In this document: positions 24,388 to 33,668 of the stretch, in pieces
How the letters are laid out: each line of letters opens with the position of its first letter
How positions within the stretch are numbered: the first letter of the stretch is position 1
From: an uncultured Mobiluncus sp.
GTDB taxonomy: Bacteria > Actinomycetota > Actinomycetes > Actinomycetales > Actinomycetaceae
Direction: 5' to 3'
Length of the DNA stretch: 64,000 nucleotides
NCBI RefSeq assembly: GCF_947254095.1
Contig: NZ_CAMYBV010000003.1
Coordinates: 61,333-125,332 of the forward strand
Notes under the pieces: model-generated
What the model was told of the DNA's origin: nothing
The model's database searches: none
The model's input: only the letters and a program-made list of their open reading frames with translations
Program-made: the position numbers and the translations under genes

Positions 24388-26595
24388 ATGGGGATTTCTT
24401 TTTTTCCAAACTCAGCACCAGCCGGAGCCGCCTCCCGTCACCGGTCGGCCTCCCGTCATCGGGCTGCCGCTAGCTTTTGGTCTGAAGGCCGGCTCTGGCG
24501 GCGAGCCGGTGTGACGCTGGCAGCCGTGGGCTTGGCCGCCACCGGGCTGATAGCGGGTAGCCCCGGAACGAACTTTGCGCCCGGTCAGCCCGCCGTGGCG
24601 CAGGCGGCACCGGGGAACAGCGAGACGGCGGCACGCGCCGAGTTTGAATCCTTGTGGAACGTAACAGACAAGGTCACCCCGTTTTCTTCCGGGACGGTCA
24701 TTTCTTCGTGCACCCCCGGCACGGCGCAGCCCGAAGCCGTCCAAAAGATGCTTTCGACCTGGAACTATTTACGCTCTTTAAACGGTCTCACCCCCGTCAG
24801 TTTGCCTGCCGACTACGCTCCGCAAGGCCCGGCGCAAGCGGCAGCCCTCACCGCCGCGGCAGGACCGGTTGCTTCGCCAACCCCCGACTCTGTTCCCGGC
24901 GCTACCTGCCTGAACGAAGACGTGAAACTCGCCTCCCGTTCGGGGGTCATTTCCCGTTTGGACGGCATCGTCACCCCGGCCACAGAAATCTTGCGCTACA
25001 TCACCGAAGCCTCCGCCACGAACATGAACGATAACTTGGGCCATCGTCTCCAGATGTTCTCACCCGTTCAGGCAAACGCCGCTATCGGAGCCGTTTCCAT
25101 CGGAACCTCCGGCCCTACCGCGACTTCCATCCAGCTTTTCGACACGACTTACCAGGCCGCCGGCCGGCCGGCCCACCCCAATTTTTGGAATCCCACAAAT
25201 CCTCAGCCACCGAGCATAGCGTGGCCAGCAGCGGGGTACTTCCCCTCGCGTATCCTGCCTACCGGTGCGGGCGAAAATGTGTCCCGCTGGTCTTACTCCG
25301 GTCAATGCGCCGACCTGCGGGCTGCCGAGGTCCATGTGACCGGCCCCGCAGGAGAGATTCCGCTGCAGGTCGTTCGCCGTTCGCAACCGGGTATTGACCC
25401 CAATCTGACACCGTGGGAATACGGCGGATATGACACAATTTTGTTTAAAGTTCCCCTGGATCAGCTGACTATTCCCGACTTCTACAACGTGGCGCCATAT
25501 ACCGTCAGTATCTCTAACATCCGCACCGCCCCAAACTGCCAGCCGGTACCGACCTCGACCAGCTACCAGATCAACCTGTTCAACTCGGATTGGCCCGCCG
25601 ACCCTAACGGCGATGCGGATCGTGACGGGGTCCCGAACTCGCTGGATCCCCGCCCGCACATCCCTGACCTGCACACTAATCGGATTGGCGGGGCTAACCG
25701 ATTCGAAACTTCCGCCGCTATCGCTAAGGCGTCAGACTCCCGTCCCGCGGTGGTCTACCTGGCTCACTCCGATATTTTCGCCGATGCCCTGGTAGGCGGG
25801 GTTCTCAAGGACGGTCCGGTACTTTTGGTTCCTCCCGATACGTCCTCGGTACCGCCCGTGATTACCGACACTCTGCACTCTCTGGGGCCCACACAGGTCA
25901 TAGCTTTAGGGGGAACCGGAGCGGTTTCCGACGCCCGTCTCTATGAACTCGCCGGGGGACGCAGCGCCCTGCGGGTGGGCGGAGCCAATCGGGTCGATAC
26001 TTCCGTGATGATTGCCCGCCGAGCCTTTTCCAAAGCAAATTCTCTCTACATTGCCAACGCCTACGGGCCTGGCGGCAGTGTCTCACCGGACGCGCTGACC
26101 GGCGCTGCCTTGGGAGACGGACCTATCGTCCTGGTCAACTCGTCCTCCCCCGCTATCGCCACCATTCGCCAACTGGCGACGGACCTGCAGGTGAGCCGGG
26201 TAGTTGCCCTGGGAGGGCCCGCGGCCGTGTCGGACGCGGTACTTGAAGGTGTAGCCAACGGCAAAGCGGCGACCCGTCTGGGAGGCCGGGATCGTTACGA
26301 AACATCGCGGGAAATTGCGTTGGAATCCGCGCGTCTGCAGCCCTCAACCCACGCCTACCTGGCCCGCGGCGACGTGTTTGCCGACGCGGTTTCGGGAGGC
26401 CACCTGCGCAACGGACCGATTTTGCTGGTGCCGCGTGGCTGCACAGCCCTGGACCAGAACACATTGCACACTTTGGCAAAACTCAACGCTTTCCAGGTGA
26501 CCGCCCTGGGCGGATACGGCGCAATCTGTGAAGAAACCTTACAGAGCGCGCTGCAGTGGCCAGACTACGTCAACCACAACGTCACCGAGTTCTAG
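24388..26595 (+). CDS. Secreted CAP-like protein with three C-terminal cell-wall-binding repeats
   Basis: A 735-aa exported surface protein. A long basic leader precedes the hydrophobic signal (VTLAAVGLAATGLIAG, residues 42-57), with likely cleavage after AQAAP. Residues about 110-255 resemble a CAP/SCP-type domain (MLSTWNYLRSLNGLTPV; NMNDNLGHRLQMFSP; AAIGAVSIG). A calcium-binding-type DPNGDADRDGVPNSLDP lies at 405-421. Three CWB2 units follow: RIGGANRFETS (432-442), RVGGANRVDTS (529-539) and RLGGRDRYETS (630-640), each with an ALGG segment, for wall attachment. It lies between the ferritin-like and DEAD-box genes, which are close neighbours in other actinobacteria. CAAAAT lies 6 nt before ATG. 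Confidence 0.85.
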   Translation: MGISFFPNSAPAGAASRHRSASRHRAAASFWSEGRLWRRAGVTLAAVGLAATGLIAGSPGTNFAPGQPAVAQAAPGNSETAARAEFESLWNVTDKVTPFSSGTVISSCTPGTAQPEAVQKMLSTWNYLRSLNGLTPVSLPADYAPQGPAQAAALTAAAGPVASPTPDSVPGATCLNEDVKLASRSGVISRLDGIVTPATEILRYITEASATNMNDNLGHRLQMFSPVQANAAIGAVSIGTSGPTATSIQLFDTTYQAAGRPAHPNFWNPTNPQPPSIAWPAAGYFPSRILPTGAGENVSRWSYSGQCADLRAAEVHVTGPAGEIPLQVVRRSQPGIDPNLTPWEYGGYDTILFKVPLDQLTIPDFYNVAPYTVSISNIRTAPNCQPVPTSTSYQINLFNSDWPADPNGDADRDGVPNSLDPRPHIPDLHTNRIGGANRFETSAAIAKASDSRPAVVYLAHSDIFADALVGGVLKDGPVLLVPPDTSSVPPVITDTLHSLGPTQVIALGGTGAVSDARLYELAGGRSALRVGGANRVDTSVMIARRAFSKANSLYIANAYGPGGSVSPDALTGAALGDGPIVLVNSSSPAIATIRQLATDLQVSRVVALGGPAAVSDAVLEGVANGKAATRLGGRDRYETSREIALESARLQPSTHAYLARGDVFADAVSGGHLRNGPILLVPRGCTALDQNTLHTLAKLNAFQVTALGGYGAICEETLQSALQWPDYVNHNVTEF

Positions 26596-26713
26596 GCGGT
26601 TGCCTGTAGTGGTGAACCAGGCAGGAAAAACACATCCCCCGGCCAGCGCGGTTTACAATGAAAGATGTACACAAACGACTTTTGAACACTGACAACGATA
26701 AGGAAGATACACA

Positions 26714-28309
26714 TTGAGAAGCGAAGATACCTTGGAAACCGCGGGAACTGACGAGGAAACTGCGGCGGACATCACCGGTATTAACGACTTGGAAGCGAAC
26801 CAAGACAAAACTTTCGCCGATTTCGATGTGGAACCCGAAATCGTTGAGGCCCTGCAAGATCAAGGCATCATTCATCCGTTCCCGATTCAAGCCCTGACCC
26901 TGCCGGTCGCGTTGAACCGTCGGGACATTATCGGTCAGGCCAAGACCGGTACCGGCAAGACCCTCGGGTTTGCCATCCCGATTCTGCACGACATTATCGG
27001 TCCCGGCGACGAAGGCTGGGACGAGATTCCCGATCCGGGAGCCCCGCAAGCCCTGGTGGTCTTGCCGACTCGCGAGCTGGCGAAACAAGTTGCGGCGGAA
27101 ATTCGAGCCGCCGGCGCCCACCGGGTGGCTCGAATTGTCGAGATTTACGGCGGGGTCGGTTTCGATTCCCAGGTCGACGCGCTGCACCAGGGGGTCGAGG
27201 TGGTGGTCGGCACTCCGGGACGTCTGATCGACCTGATGGATCAGGGTACCTTGAAACTGGGGAGGGTCCGCACCCTGGTTTTGGATGAGGCTGACGAGAT
27301 GCTGGACATGGGGTTCCTGCCTGATGTGGAAAAACTCATCGCCCAGGTTCCCACACACCGCCACACCATGCTGTTCTCGGCCACGATGCCGGGACCGGTA
27401 GTTGCTCTGGCGCGCCGTTACATGGATCAGCCCACACATATTCGTGCCGCCGACCCGGCTGACTCCTCACAGACCGTGCGGCAGGTCAAACAGGTCGTGT
27501 ACCGGGTACATTCCCTGAACAAGACGGAAGTCGTCGCCCGGATTTTGCAAGCTCAGGGGCGGGGTCTGACGATTATCTTTACCCGCACGAAGCGGACCTG
27601 CCAACGGCTGGCCGACGATCTCTCCGATCGGGGTTTCGCCACCGGCGCCATCCACGGTGATTTGGGTCAGAACGCACGAGAGCGGGCTTTGCGGGCTTTC
27701 CGTCACGGCAAGGTGGACGTGCTGGTTGCTACTGATGTGGCGGCTCGAGGCATTGACGTGGATGACGTGACCCACGTGATTAACTATGAATGCCCCGAGG
27801 ACGATAAGACCTATATTCACCGCATTGGGCGCACCGCCCGCGCCGGCAACAAGGGCAGTGCCATTACTTTTGTGGATTGGGAGGACCTGACACGGTGGCG
27901 GGTCATTAACCGGGCTCTCGACTTGGATTTTGCCGAACCGAAAGAGACCTACCACACGTCCCCGCATCTCTATTCCGACCTGGATATTCCCGCTGACGCC
28001 ACCGCAAACTTACCGCGGTCCCGCCGGATTCGTGCCGGATTGGAAGCCGAGGAACTGGAGGATTTGGGCGGACGCGACCCGGGGCGTTCCGGGCAACGTC
28101 GCAGCAGGAAAGGCTCCGGTTCGGGACGCCGGAAATCTGAGAAGGGCCGTGGACCACGCAAGAACGGCAAAAAGAAACACGACGTCAAAGATGGCGGGAA
28201 AACAGCAGAGCGCAAGGACGGTGCGGAACCGGCAAAGAAGGAACGCCAACGCAAACGCACTCGTCGTCACAAGTCCGATAAGGATGGAAAAAGTAAGGGA
28301 GCTCACTGA
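26714..28309 (+). CDS. DEAD-box ATP-dependent RNA helicase (RhlE-like)
   Basis: A 531-aa RNA helicase for rRNA or mRNA remodelling. After an acidic N-terminus it shows the Q motif (FPIQALTLPVALNRRD), motif I AKTGTGKTLGF, Ib TPGR, II VLDEADEMLDMGF, III LFSATMPGP, IV (IIFTRTKRTCQRLADDL), V (VLVATDVAARGIDVDDV) and VI HRIGRTARAG. The last 75 residues are a very Lys/Arg-rich tail that probably binds RNA. TTG 26714 is the start, with AAGGAAG about 8 nt upstream. Its stop overlaps the next start (TGATG), so the small membrane protein is probably co-translated. The position matches mycobacterial rhlE (Rv3211). Confidence 0.93.
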   Translation: MRSEDTLETAGTDEETAADITGINDLEANQDKTFADFDVEPEIVEALQDQGIIHPFPIQALTLPVALNRRDIIGQAKTGTGKTLGFAIPILHDIIGPGDEGWDEIPDPGAPQALVVLPTRELAKQVAAEIRAAGAHRVARIVEIYGGVGFDSQVDALHQGVEVVVGTPGRLIDLMDQGTLKLGRVRTLVLDEADEMLDMGFLPDVEKLIAQVPTHRHTMLFSATMPGPVVALARRYMDQPTHIRAADPADSSQTVRQVKQVVYRVHSLNKTEVVARILQAQGRGLTIIFTRTKRTCQRLADDLSDRGFATGAIHGDLGQNARERALRAFRHGKVDVLVATDVAARGIDVDDVTHVINYECPEDDKTYIHRIGRTARAGNKGSAITFVDWEDLTRWRVINRALDLDFAEPKETYHTSPHLYSDLDIPADATANLPRSRRIRAGLEAEELEDLGGRDPGRSGQRRSRKGSGSGRRKSEKGRGPRKNGKKKHDVKDGGKTAERKDGAEPAKKERQRKRTRRHKSDKDGKSKGAH

Positions 28310-28812
28310 TGATTGATCACCTCACCCCTTACGAAGGCGTTATTTTTGGCGCTTTAATCGGAATGGGCATCATCTCGATGCTCTCGGCCGAGGAAAACAC
28401 CCAGACGGTGGGGGCCTGCCTGTTAGCGGCCGGTTTTTGGGGCGGGGTCATTGCGCTGGTGCGCGCCTTGGTGCATCGCGAGCCCGGGGGTCTATATGTC
28501 ATCTCCTTCGTGGCAGCGCTGATTGCCGGTTTGATGAAGTTCTTTGTGTTTTCTGACTTGGGCAAAGACGGCGGAAACCGGGTCATCTGGACTTTCATTA
28601 TCGGCATCGGCATCGCCGGTTTAGTCGGCACGGCTTTGAACGCTTTGATTCGCAAGCCCCCGGAGGACCCGGAAGCAGCAGCGAAGCAGGCCGCCCCGAA
28701 GCTTGACGAATCCGAGGGAGCCGCTCCCCTGCACGGGTTAGATGAAGCCGCGTCAGAGGCTGGCGCACCGATAGATGAAGTTCCTCCTGAGGACGCCCCG
28801 GACTTGCCCTAG
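28309..28812 (+). CDS. Small integral membrane protein of unknown function
   Basis: A 167-aa protein with four predicted TM helices (about 11-25 VIFGALIGMGIISML, 33-52, 62-80 LYVISFVAALIAGLMKFFVF, 90-110 VIWTFIIGIGIAGLVGTAL) and an acidic cytoplasmic-type tail of about 55 residues (PPEDPEAAAKQ to PEDAPDLP). No catalytic motif is seen and I do not recognise the family. It overlaps the helicase stop by 1 nt, so the two are co-expressed. Confidence 0.8.
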   Translation: MIDHLTPYEGVIFGALIGMGIISMLSAEENTQTVGACLLAAGFWGGVIALVRALVHREPGGLYVISFVAALIAGLMKFFVFSDLGKDGGNRVIWTFIIGIGIAGLVGTALNALIRKPPEDPEAAAKQAAPKLDESEGAAPLHGLDEAASEAGAPIDEVPPEDAPDLP

Positions 28813-28924
28813 ACACCTAACACAACAGTCACCTGCCCGGCCGAGGACGTCACGAGGACAGCACGAAGACAGAGGTTTTGATGGTGACAAACGGGAAAAC
28901 GACCGCGGGCTAGTGCCGAGCGCG

Positions 28925-28930
28925 TAGACT
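28925..28930 (+). promoter_or_regulatory. -10 box of a probable leaderless start (pepP)
   Basis: TAGACT ends 7 nt before ATG 28938. The GAGGG between box and start is too close to act as a normal Shine-Dalgarno. Confidence 0.4.
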
Positions 28931-28937
28931 TGAGGGC

Positions 28938-30452
28938 ATGAGTGATCAAAAAGAATCCCGCGGTAAGAACCGCTCCCGTCAGCCCCAGTCCAAAGAGTTT
29001 AAGAAGTTTATCGGCGAAAACTGGGGTCCGCGTCCCACCGACGGCTACGAACGTTCCAGCGCCGCTCCCTACGCGCTGCAACGCCGCGTGAAGCTGGGGG
29101 AAAAGTTTAAGGGGGTGCGGCTGGTCATTCCCGCTGGCGCCCTAGTGGTGCGCAACAATGACTGCGATTACCGGTTCCGGCCCCACTCCGCTTTTTCCCA
29201 CCTGACCGGCTTGGGCACTGACCTGATTCCCGATGCTGTGCTGGTTTTGAACCCGGTGCCCGAGGGGGAAACCGGTGAGGGCGGGGGGACCCACATCGCC
29301 ACCGTCTTTTTCCGTCCCCGCGCGTCACGCGCTTCTGAAGAGTTTTACGCCGATTCACGTTACGGTGAACTATGGGTCGGGGTGCGTCCCTCGCTGGAGG
29401 AGTTCGAGCGCATGTGTGGGATTCCCTGTGCCCACCTGGAGACGCTGCCCGACGTTTTGGCTAAAGATGCTGGTCAGCTGCAGATTGCTATGATTCCTAC
29501 CTCCGATTCTCAGGCCGCGGCAGTGGTGAATCAGGTTCGTGAGCAAGCCGGGATTGACCCGGACGACGCCAAGAAGTTAGATGATTTGCTTGAGGAGGCG
29601 ACTTCGGAACTGCGCCTGATTAAGGACGATTGGGAAATCGAAGAGATGCGCAAGGCTGTCGCCGCCACCAAAGAAGGCTTTGAAGAGGCAATTCGTTCTT
29701 TCCCAAGGGCGGTGAAGCATTTTCGCGGTGAACGCGTGGTGGAAGGTGCGTTCGGGGCGCGGGCTCGGGAAGTCGGCAACGGCCTGGGCTATGACACGAT
29801 TGCGGCTTCCGGGGAGCACGCCGCGACCTTGCACTGGATTAACAACGATGGCCAGGTGCGGGAGGGCGACCTCATCTTGATTGATGCCGGGGTGGAGCTC
29901 GATTCGTTGTACACCGCGGACATCACCAGGACCCTGCCGATTAATGGTCGTTTCAACGAGGTACAGCGGCGGGTTTATCAAGCGGTCTTGGATGCTGCCG
30001 ACGCGGCTTTTGAACAGGCGAATCAACCGGGCTGTATTTTCTCCGATGTCCATAGCGCCGCGATGCGCGTCATCGCGCAGAGGCTTGACGAGTGGGGTCT
30101 GCTGCCGGTTTCCTGGGAGGAGTCGCTGCAGGAGGACGGTCAGTATCACCGCCGGTGGATGGTGCATGGCACCTCACACCACTTGGGCATTGATGTTCAT
30201 GACTGCGCCCAAGCGCGCCGTGAAATGTACAACGGGGCCAGGCTGGAACCCGGCATGATTTTCACGATTGAACCCGGACTGTACTTCCGTAAGGACGACT
30301 TGGCGGTTCCCCCGGAATATCGGGGCATTTCCGTGCGCATCGAGGACGACATTCTGGTAGGACCGGGCGGCAAATGCGAGCGTATCTCGCAGCATATCCC
30401 CCGCACCGTAGCTGACGTGGAAGCCTGGATTGCCCGCGTGCAGGCGGAATAG
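28938..30452 (+). CDS. pepP: Xaa-Pro aminopeptidase (M24B)
   Basis: Cytoplasmic metallopeptidase of 504 aa that removes N-terminal residues preceding proline. The N-terminal AMP_N domain (about 40-200, with NNDCDYRFRPHSAFSHLTG) precedes the pita-bread domain. Metal ligands are visible in order: Asp in ILIDAGVEL, Asp in TADITRTLP, His in WMVHGTSHHLGIDVHD, Glu in IFTIEPGLYF and Glu in ISVRIEDDILV. The first 35 residues are a basic, probably disordered extension (KESRGKNRSRQPQSKEFKK). It stands alone between the small membrane-protein gene and the PHP gene. Confidence 0.93.
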   Translation: MSDQKESRGKNRSRQPQSKEFKKFIGENWGPRPTDGYERSSAAPYALQRRVKLGEKFKGVRLVIPAGALVVRNNDCDYRFRPHSAFSHLTGLGTDLIPDAVLVLNPVPEGETGEGGGTHIATVFFRPRASRASEEFYADSRYGELWVGVRPSLEEFERMCGIPCAHLETLPDVLAKDAGQLQIAMIPTSDSQAAAVVNQVREQAGIDPDDAKKLDDLLEEATSELRLIKDDWEIEEMRKAVAATKEGFEEAIRSFPRAVKHFRGERVVEGAFGARAREVGNGLGYDTIAASGEHAATLHWINNDGQVREGDLILIDAGVELDSLYTADITRTLPINGRFNEVQRRVYQAVLDAADAAFEQANQPGCIFSDVHSAAMRVIAQRLDEWGLLPVSWEESLQEDGQYHRRWMVHGTSHHLGIDVHDCAQARREMYNGARLEPGMIFTIEPGLYFRKDDLAVPPEYRGISVRIEDDILVGPGGKCERISQHIPRTVADVEAWIARVQAE

Positions 30453-30487
30453 CGCCGCGGCTGTCCCGATTTTGGGCGGTTCCGACT

Positions 30488-30496
30488 CCCCCCCCC
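30488..30496 (+). repeat. C9 homopolymer tract in an intergenic region
   Basis: Nine consecutive C residues lie about 65 bp upstream of the PHP gene. Tracts of this length can slip and alter promoter spacing; the effect here is inference. Confidence 0.6.
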
Positions 30497-30561
30497 GCAG
30501 TAATTTTTGGTGACTCGAAACGTCACAGCCTGATCCGCCAGCGAATCGTAAGGATGTGGAT

Positions 30562-31440
30562 ATGGCCTTGAAAATCGACCCCCACGTGCATTCCGCGCTC
30601 TCCGATGGCACGGATTCTCCGCGTGATTTGTTAAAAAGGGCACGTGTTGCCGGTTTGGACGTGATTGGGGCGGTGGATCACGATACGTTCGAGCACTGGG
30701 AGCCGTTTCGCGCCGCCCATGCCGCGTTGACAGCCGAAGGGACTCGTCCCCCCGCCATTATTTTCGGTATGGAAATCTCCACAAGCGTGAACCGCTGCCC
30801 TGTTCACCTGTTGAACTATCTGCCGGATCCCCACCGCGGCGCGGTGAGGGAAATTTTAAAGAACGCTCACCGCGACCGCCTGGAGAGGATGCGGCGCATG
30901 GTTGCAAAGATTAACCAGGATTATCCGCTGACGTGGTCAGATGTCCAGGCGGAGATTACCGGATTAACCCCGGGTCGTCCGCATATCGGCGACGCCCTGG
31001 TGCGGAGGGGCTATTTTCAGACCCGTTCCGAGGCGTTCGAAAAGGTCCTCAATCCCGGCTCCCCCTATTACGTATCGCGCCCGATTGTGGACAGTTTCGC
31101 CGTCCTCGAGGCTATCCTGGCTGATGGCGGGGTTCCCGTGCTGGCTCACCCGTTCTCGGTGACCCGCAGCAAACGGAGGCTAGACCCTGCCGTGGTGCGC
31201 AAATTCGCTCAGAACGGCCTGCGGGGCATCGAAGTCAACCACCGCGAACATGACGCTCCCGCCCGCCAAATGGCCGCGGATTTGGCTCGGGAACTCGACC
31301 TGTTTGTCTCTGGGGCTTCGGATTATCACGGGGCGGGTAAACCTAATCAGCTGGGGGAAAATACCATGCCCGAAGCCAGCCTGCGCCAGATTCTCGCCGC
31401 GGGCGCCAGCCCGCTGTTAGGTGAGCTGCCGCTGAGTTAG
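30562..31440 (+). CDS. PHP-domain phosphoesterase (TrpH/YciV-like)
   Basis: A 292-aa metal-dependent phosphoesterase. The PHP motifs are present: IDPHVHSALSDGTDSP (HxH), VIGAVDHDTFEHW (DHD), FGMEISTS, VPVLAHPFS, and SGASDYHGAGK at the C-terminal end. In this family, homologues act as 5'-3' exonucleases on short oligonucleotides or as nucleotide 3',5'-bisphosphatases; the substrate here is not known. ATG 30562 is preferred, with AAGGA 7 nt upstream; GTG 30556 is too close to that site. The stop overlaps the convergent acyltransferase stop by 4 nt. Confidence 0.9.
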   Translation: MALKIDPHVHSALSDGTDSPRDLLKRARVAGLDVIGAVDHDTFEHWEPFRAAHAALTAEGTRPPAIIFGMEISTSVNRCPVHLLNYLPDPHRGAVREILKNAHRDRLERMRRMVAKINQDYPLTWSDVQAEITGLTPGRPHIGDALVRRGYFQTRSEAFEKVLNPGSPYYVSRPIVDSFAVLEAILADGGVPVLAHPFSVTRSKRRLDPAVVRKFAQNGLRGIEVNHREHDAPARQMAADLARELDLFVSGASDYHGAGKPNQLGENTMPEASLRQILAAGASPLLGELPLS

Positions 31441-33578
31441 GAACGACCGGCCGGTTTGGTGGCGAACTGCTGCAGTGCGTCGTGGACGGTCGCGGCATAG
31501 ATGTCCTGCCCGGCTGGACCGGGGTGGACTTCGTCGCTGGCTAACAGGTTCACGTGCCCGGCAATGGCGCTGTCCCAGCTGGCGACTTTCACCCGGTCAG
31601 GATGAGCGCCGGCCAGGGCATACATGGTTTGGTTCGAGATTTGGATCCACTCCTGGGAGGCCCGACCGTGACCGGTCACAAACACAAATTTTGTCTGGGG
31701 GAACTCGGCGAGCAGGGCTTCGCCGTCTCGCGCTCGAAACGTCGAATTCGTAGCGAGGGCAAACACTACGTAGGGGCGCAGCGTGCCTTGGGCTTGGCGA
31801 GCCCGCATGATGCCCACACCTGCCGCTGAACTGCGTGATACCGCCGCGTCTATGGTGGCGCCGGGCAGCGTTTCGGCGAGTTTCGGCGCTGCGGCGAGGG
31901 TCACTGAGTCCCCGATAATGTCGACTTGGTCCCCGCTGATTGGCTTACTATTTTCAGAAGGTTTGGTTGACGTGGTTGGCTTTTTTTGGGGGGTTGGCGC
32001 GGGTGGTTTTGCTTCCGCGCCAGTTTTCGGGTGGTGGCTGTCCCCCGACTTTTCGTTATGGATGAAGTTCGCTCCGGCTGCGACAAGTTGTTCGGCAGCG
32101 GTTTTTTCCGGAGCTATGGCTATAGAGATGACCAGCGGCAGTACCGCCACCACAGCCGCCATCCACACCAGGGAGCGCCGCCGCCACGGCACCCGCAGCC
32201 GGGAGGAAACCGCCGGGCTCACGCCCTTTTGCGGGCGCGGCGCAAACCAACGTTTCCAGGTGACGACTAAACCGTTGCGCCGCATGGGATTTTCGACATA
32301 CTTGTAGCTCAAAGAAGCCGCCAAAATCGATACCACGGCAATAATCACCAGCGCCGCCCACTGCGGCAAATCCCGCCACAGACTGTTGACCAGCATGAAC
32401 ACTGGCCAATGCCACAGGTAGAGGGAATAGGAGCGCACGCCTAGCCATTGCAGGGGAGGCCACGACAACAGTTCGACCAGGATCTGACCCGGTCCGCTCA
32501 CCCCGGCCACTTCCTCCAAGCAAGCCTGCATAATCCCGATGGTCAGCACGCTAACCGCCAGCACGCCCCACGGATAGGTGAAGGGGTCGCTGTCGCGAAG
32601 CATCAGGAAACTCACGAACACCCCAACCATGCCGACCCAAGCCGCCAAGCCACGCAGCCGAGCGGTGGAACGATCCAGATAATGTGGGGTGTTTTCCAAC
32701 GCTAAGGGGAACAGCAACGCCAAAGTCGCCCCCAGCATCAGCCCGAACGCGTGCGTGTCGGTGCCTTCGTAGATGCGGGTCAGGTTCCCGCCTCCAGCTT
32801 TCAGCACCGCCATTTCGCTCACGGAAGCCAAGACCAGCACCGCTGGCACCAGCCACCGATGCCGGGTGGGAATCAGGAAAGCGAGCAGCAAAATCAGGGG
32901 CCACACCAGGTAAAACTGCTGCTCCACCGCCAGGGTCCACATATTCGCGAGAAACTGGGGGTTGGTCCGGTCAAAATAGGAGCCCCCAAAAGCCACGTTG
33001 ACCCAGTTATAGGTGTAGGTCAGGGTTCCCAGGACTTGATACCAGATGCCCACCAGGAAATCTCGGTTGACCACGGCTGCCAGCGGCACGGTCACCAGCA
33101 CGGTCAAGGTTACGGCGGGAACCAGTCGCCGGAAGCGTCGCAGCCAAAACGCAGCGATGTTGATGCGCCCCGTGAGGCGCTTTTCGCGCGCTAACAGGGC
33201 CGTAATCAGGAATCCCGACAGCACAAAGAATACGTCGACGCCCAGGAATCCTCCCGGCAGCCAGTTCGGGGCCACATGGTAAACCAACACCGCCAACGCT
33301 GCCAAAGCACGGATCCCGTCCAGGCCGCGTAGCTGGTAGCGCGGCAGTTTCGGGTCTGTTGAAGCGGGGTCTGCCGGGGATTGCACAGTGTTGTGGGGCT
33401 GCTCGGGCGCAGTACTCTGGAGGGCCACGCGGGGGGTCTGTTCGCTGGTCTGAGAGTCAGTAGCGGGGGTTTCACCCGGTGTGGCGGGCTGCTTCGGGCG
33501 AGGTCTTTGCGGCGACGGGGCCGGTGTGGCGGGACGGGTGTGCCCCCTCGGCTGGGACTTGCCGAATCGAAAAAGCAC
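31437..33578 (-). CDS. OatA/OafA-like membrane acyltransferase with C-terminal SGNH domain
   Basis: A 713-aa envelope O-acyltransferase. A Pro/Thr-rich cytoplasmic N-terminus (about 1-85) precedes an acyltransferase-3 domain with about ten TM helices, starting YQLRGLDGIRALAALAVLVYHVAP (active-site His in VYH) and GGFLGVDVFFVLSGFLIT. After the last TM (VVAVLPLVISIAI) comes a Thr/Pro/Lys-rich linker and an extracytoplasmic SGNH esterase-like domain with VDIIGDSVTL (Ser) and SDEVHPGPAG (Asp-His). The order is that of peptidoglycan or polysaccharide O-acetyltransferases such as OatA; the acceptor is not determined. It is convergent with the PHP gene and divergent from mrp. Confidence 0.9.
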   Translation of the reverse strand: MLFRFGKSQPRGHTRPATPAPSPQRPRPKQPATPGETPATDSQTSEQTPRVALQSTAPEQPHNTVQSPADPASTDPKLPRYQLRGLDGIRALAALAVLVYHVAPNWLPGGFLGVDVFFVLSGFLITALLAREKRLTGRINIAAFWLRRFRRLVPAVTLTVLVTVPLAAVVNRDFLVGIWYQVLGTLTYTYNWVNVAFGGSYFDRTNPQFLANMWTLAVEQQFYLVWPLILLLAFLIPTRHRWLVPAVLVLASVSEMAVLKAGGGNLTRIYEGTDTHAFGLMLGATLALLFPLALENTPHYLDRSTARLRGLAAWVGMVGVFVSFLMLRDSDPFTYPWGVLAVSVLTIGIMQACLEEVAGVSGPGQILVELLSWPPLQWLGVRSYSLYLWHWPVFMLVNSLWRDLPQWAALVIIAVVSILAASLSYKYVENPMRRNGLVVTWKRWFAPRPQKGVSPAVSSRLRVPWRRRSLVWMAAVVAVLPLVISIAIAPEKTAAEQLVAAGANFIHNEKSGDSHHPKTGAEAKPPAPTPQKKPTTSTKPSENSKPISGDQVDIIGDSVTLAAAPKLAETLPGATIDAAVSRSSAAGVGIMRARQAQGTLRPYVVFALATNSTFRARDGEALLAEFPQTKFVFVTGHGRASQEWIQISNQTMYALAGAHPDRVKVASWDSAIAGHVNLLASDEVHPGPAGQDIYAATVHDALQQFATKPAGRS

Positions 33579-33611
33579 CTTATCTCCTCATGACAGCCGC
33601 GAATACAACAA

Positions 33612-33627
33612 GCGTTAAGCCTAACGC
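33612..33627. promoter_or_regulatory. Inverted repeat between oatA-like gene and mrp
   Basis: GCGTTA-AGCC-TAACGC is a perfect 6-bp-arm inverted repeat in the 90-bp divergent promoter region. It could be an operator or a small hairpin; there is no T tract. Confidence 0.35.
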
Positions 33628-33656
33628 CCTAGTGTGAAAAAACCCAGCGCTGGCAT

Positions 33657-33662
33657 TAGCAT
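33657..33662 (+). promoter_or_regulatory. -10 box of a probable leaderless start (mrp)
   Basis: TAGCAT ends 6 nt before ATG 33669. TGTGAA at 33633-33638, 18 nt upstream, is a possible -35. Confidence 0.45.
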
Positions 33663-33668
33663 GAAGAT

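Noticed and set aside
26582..27439. Minus-strand frame of 285 codons opposite the DEAD-box helicase
   Set aside because: Antisense shadow of the conserved helicase motifs.
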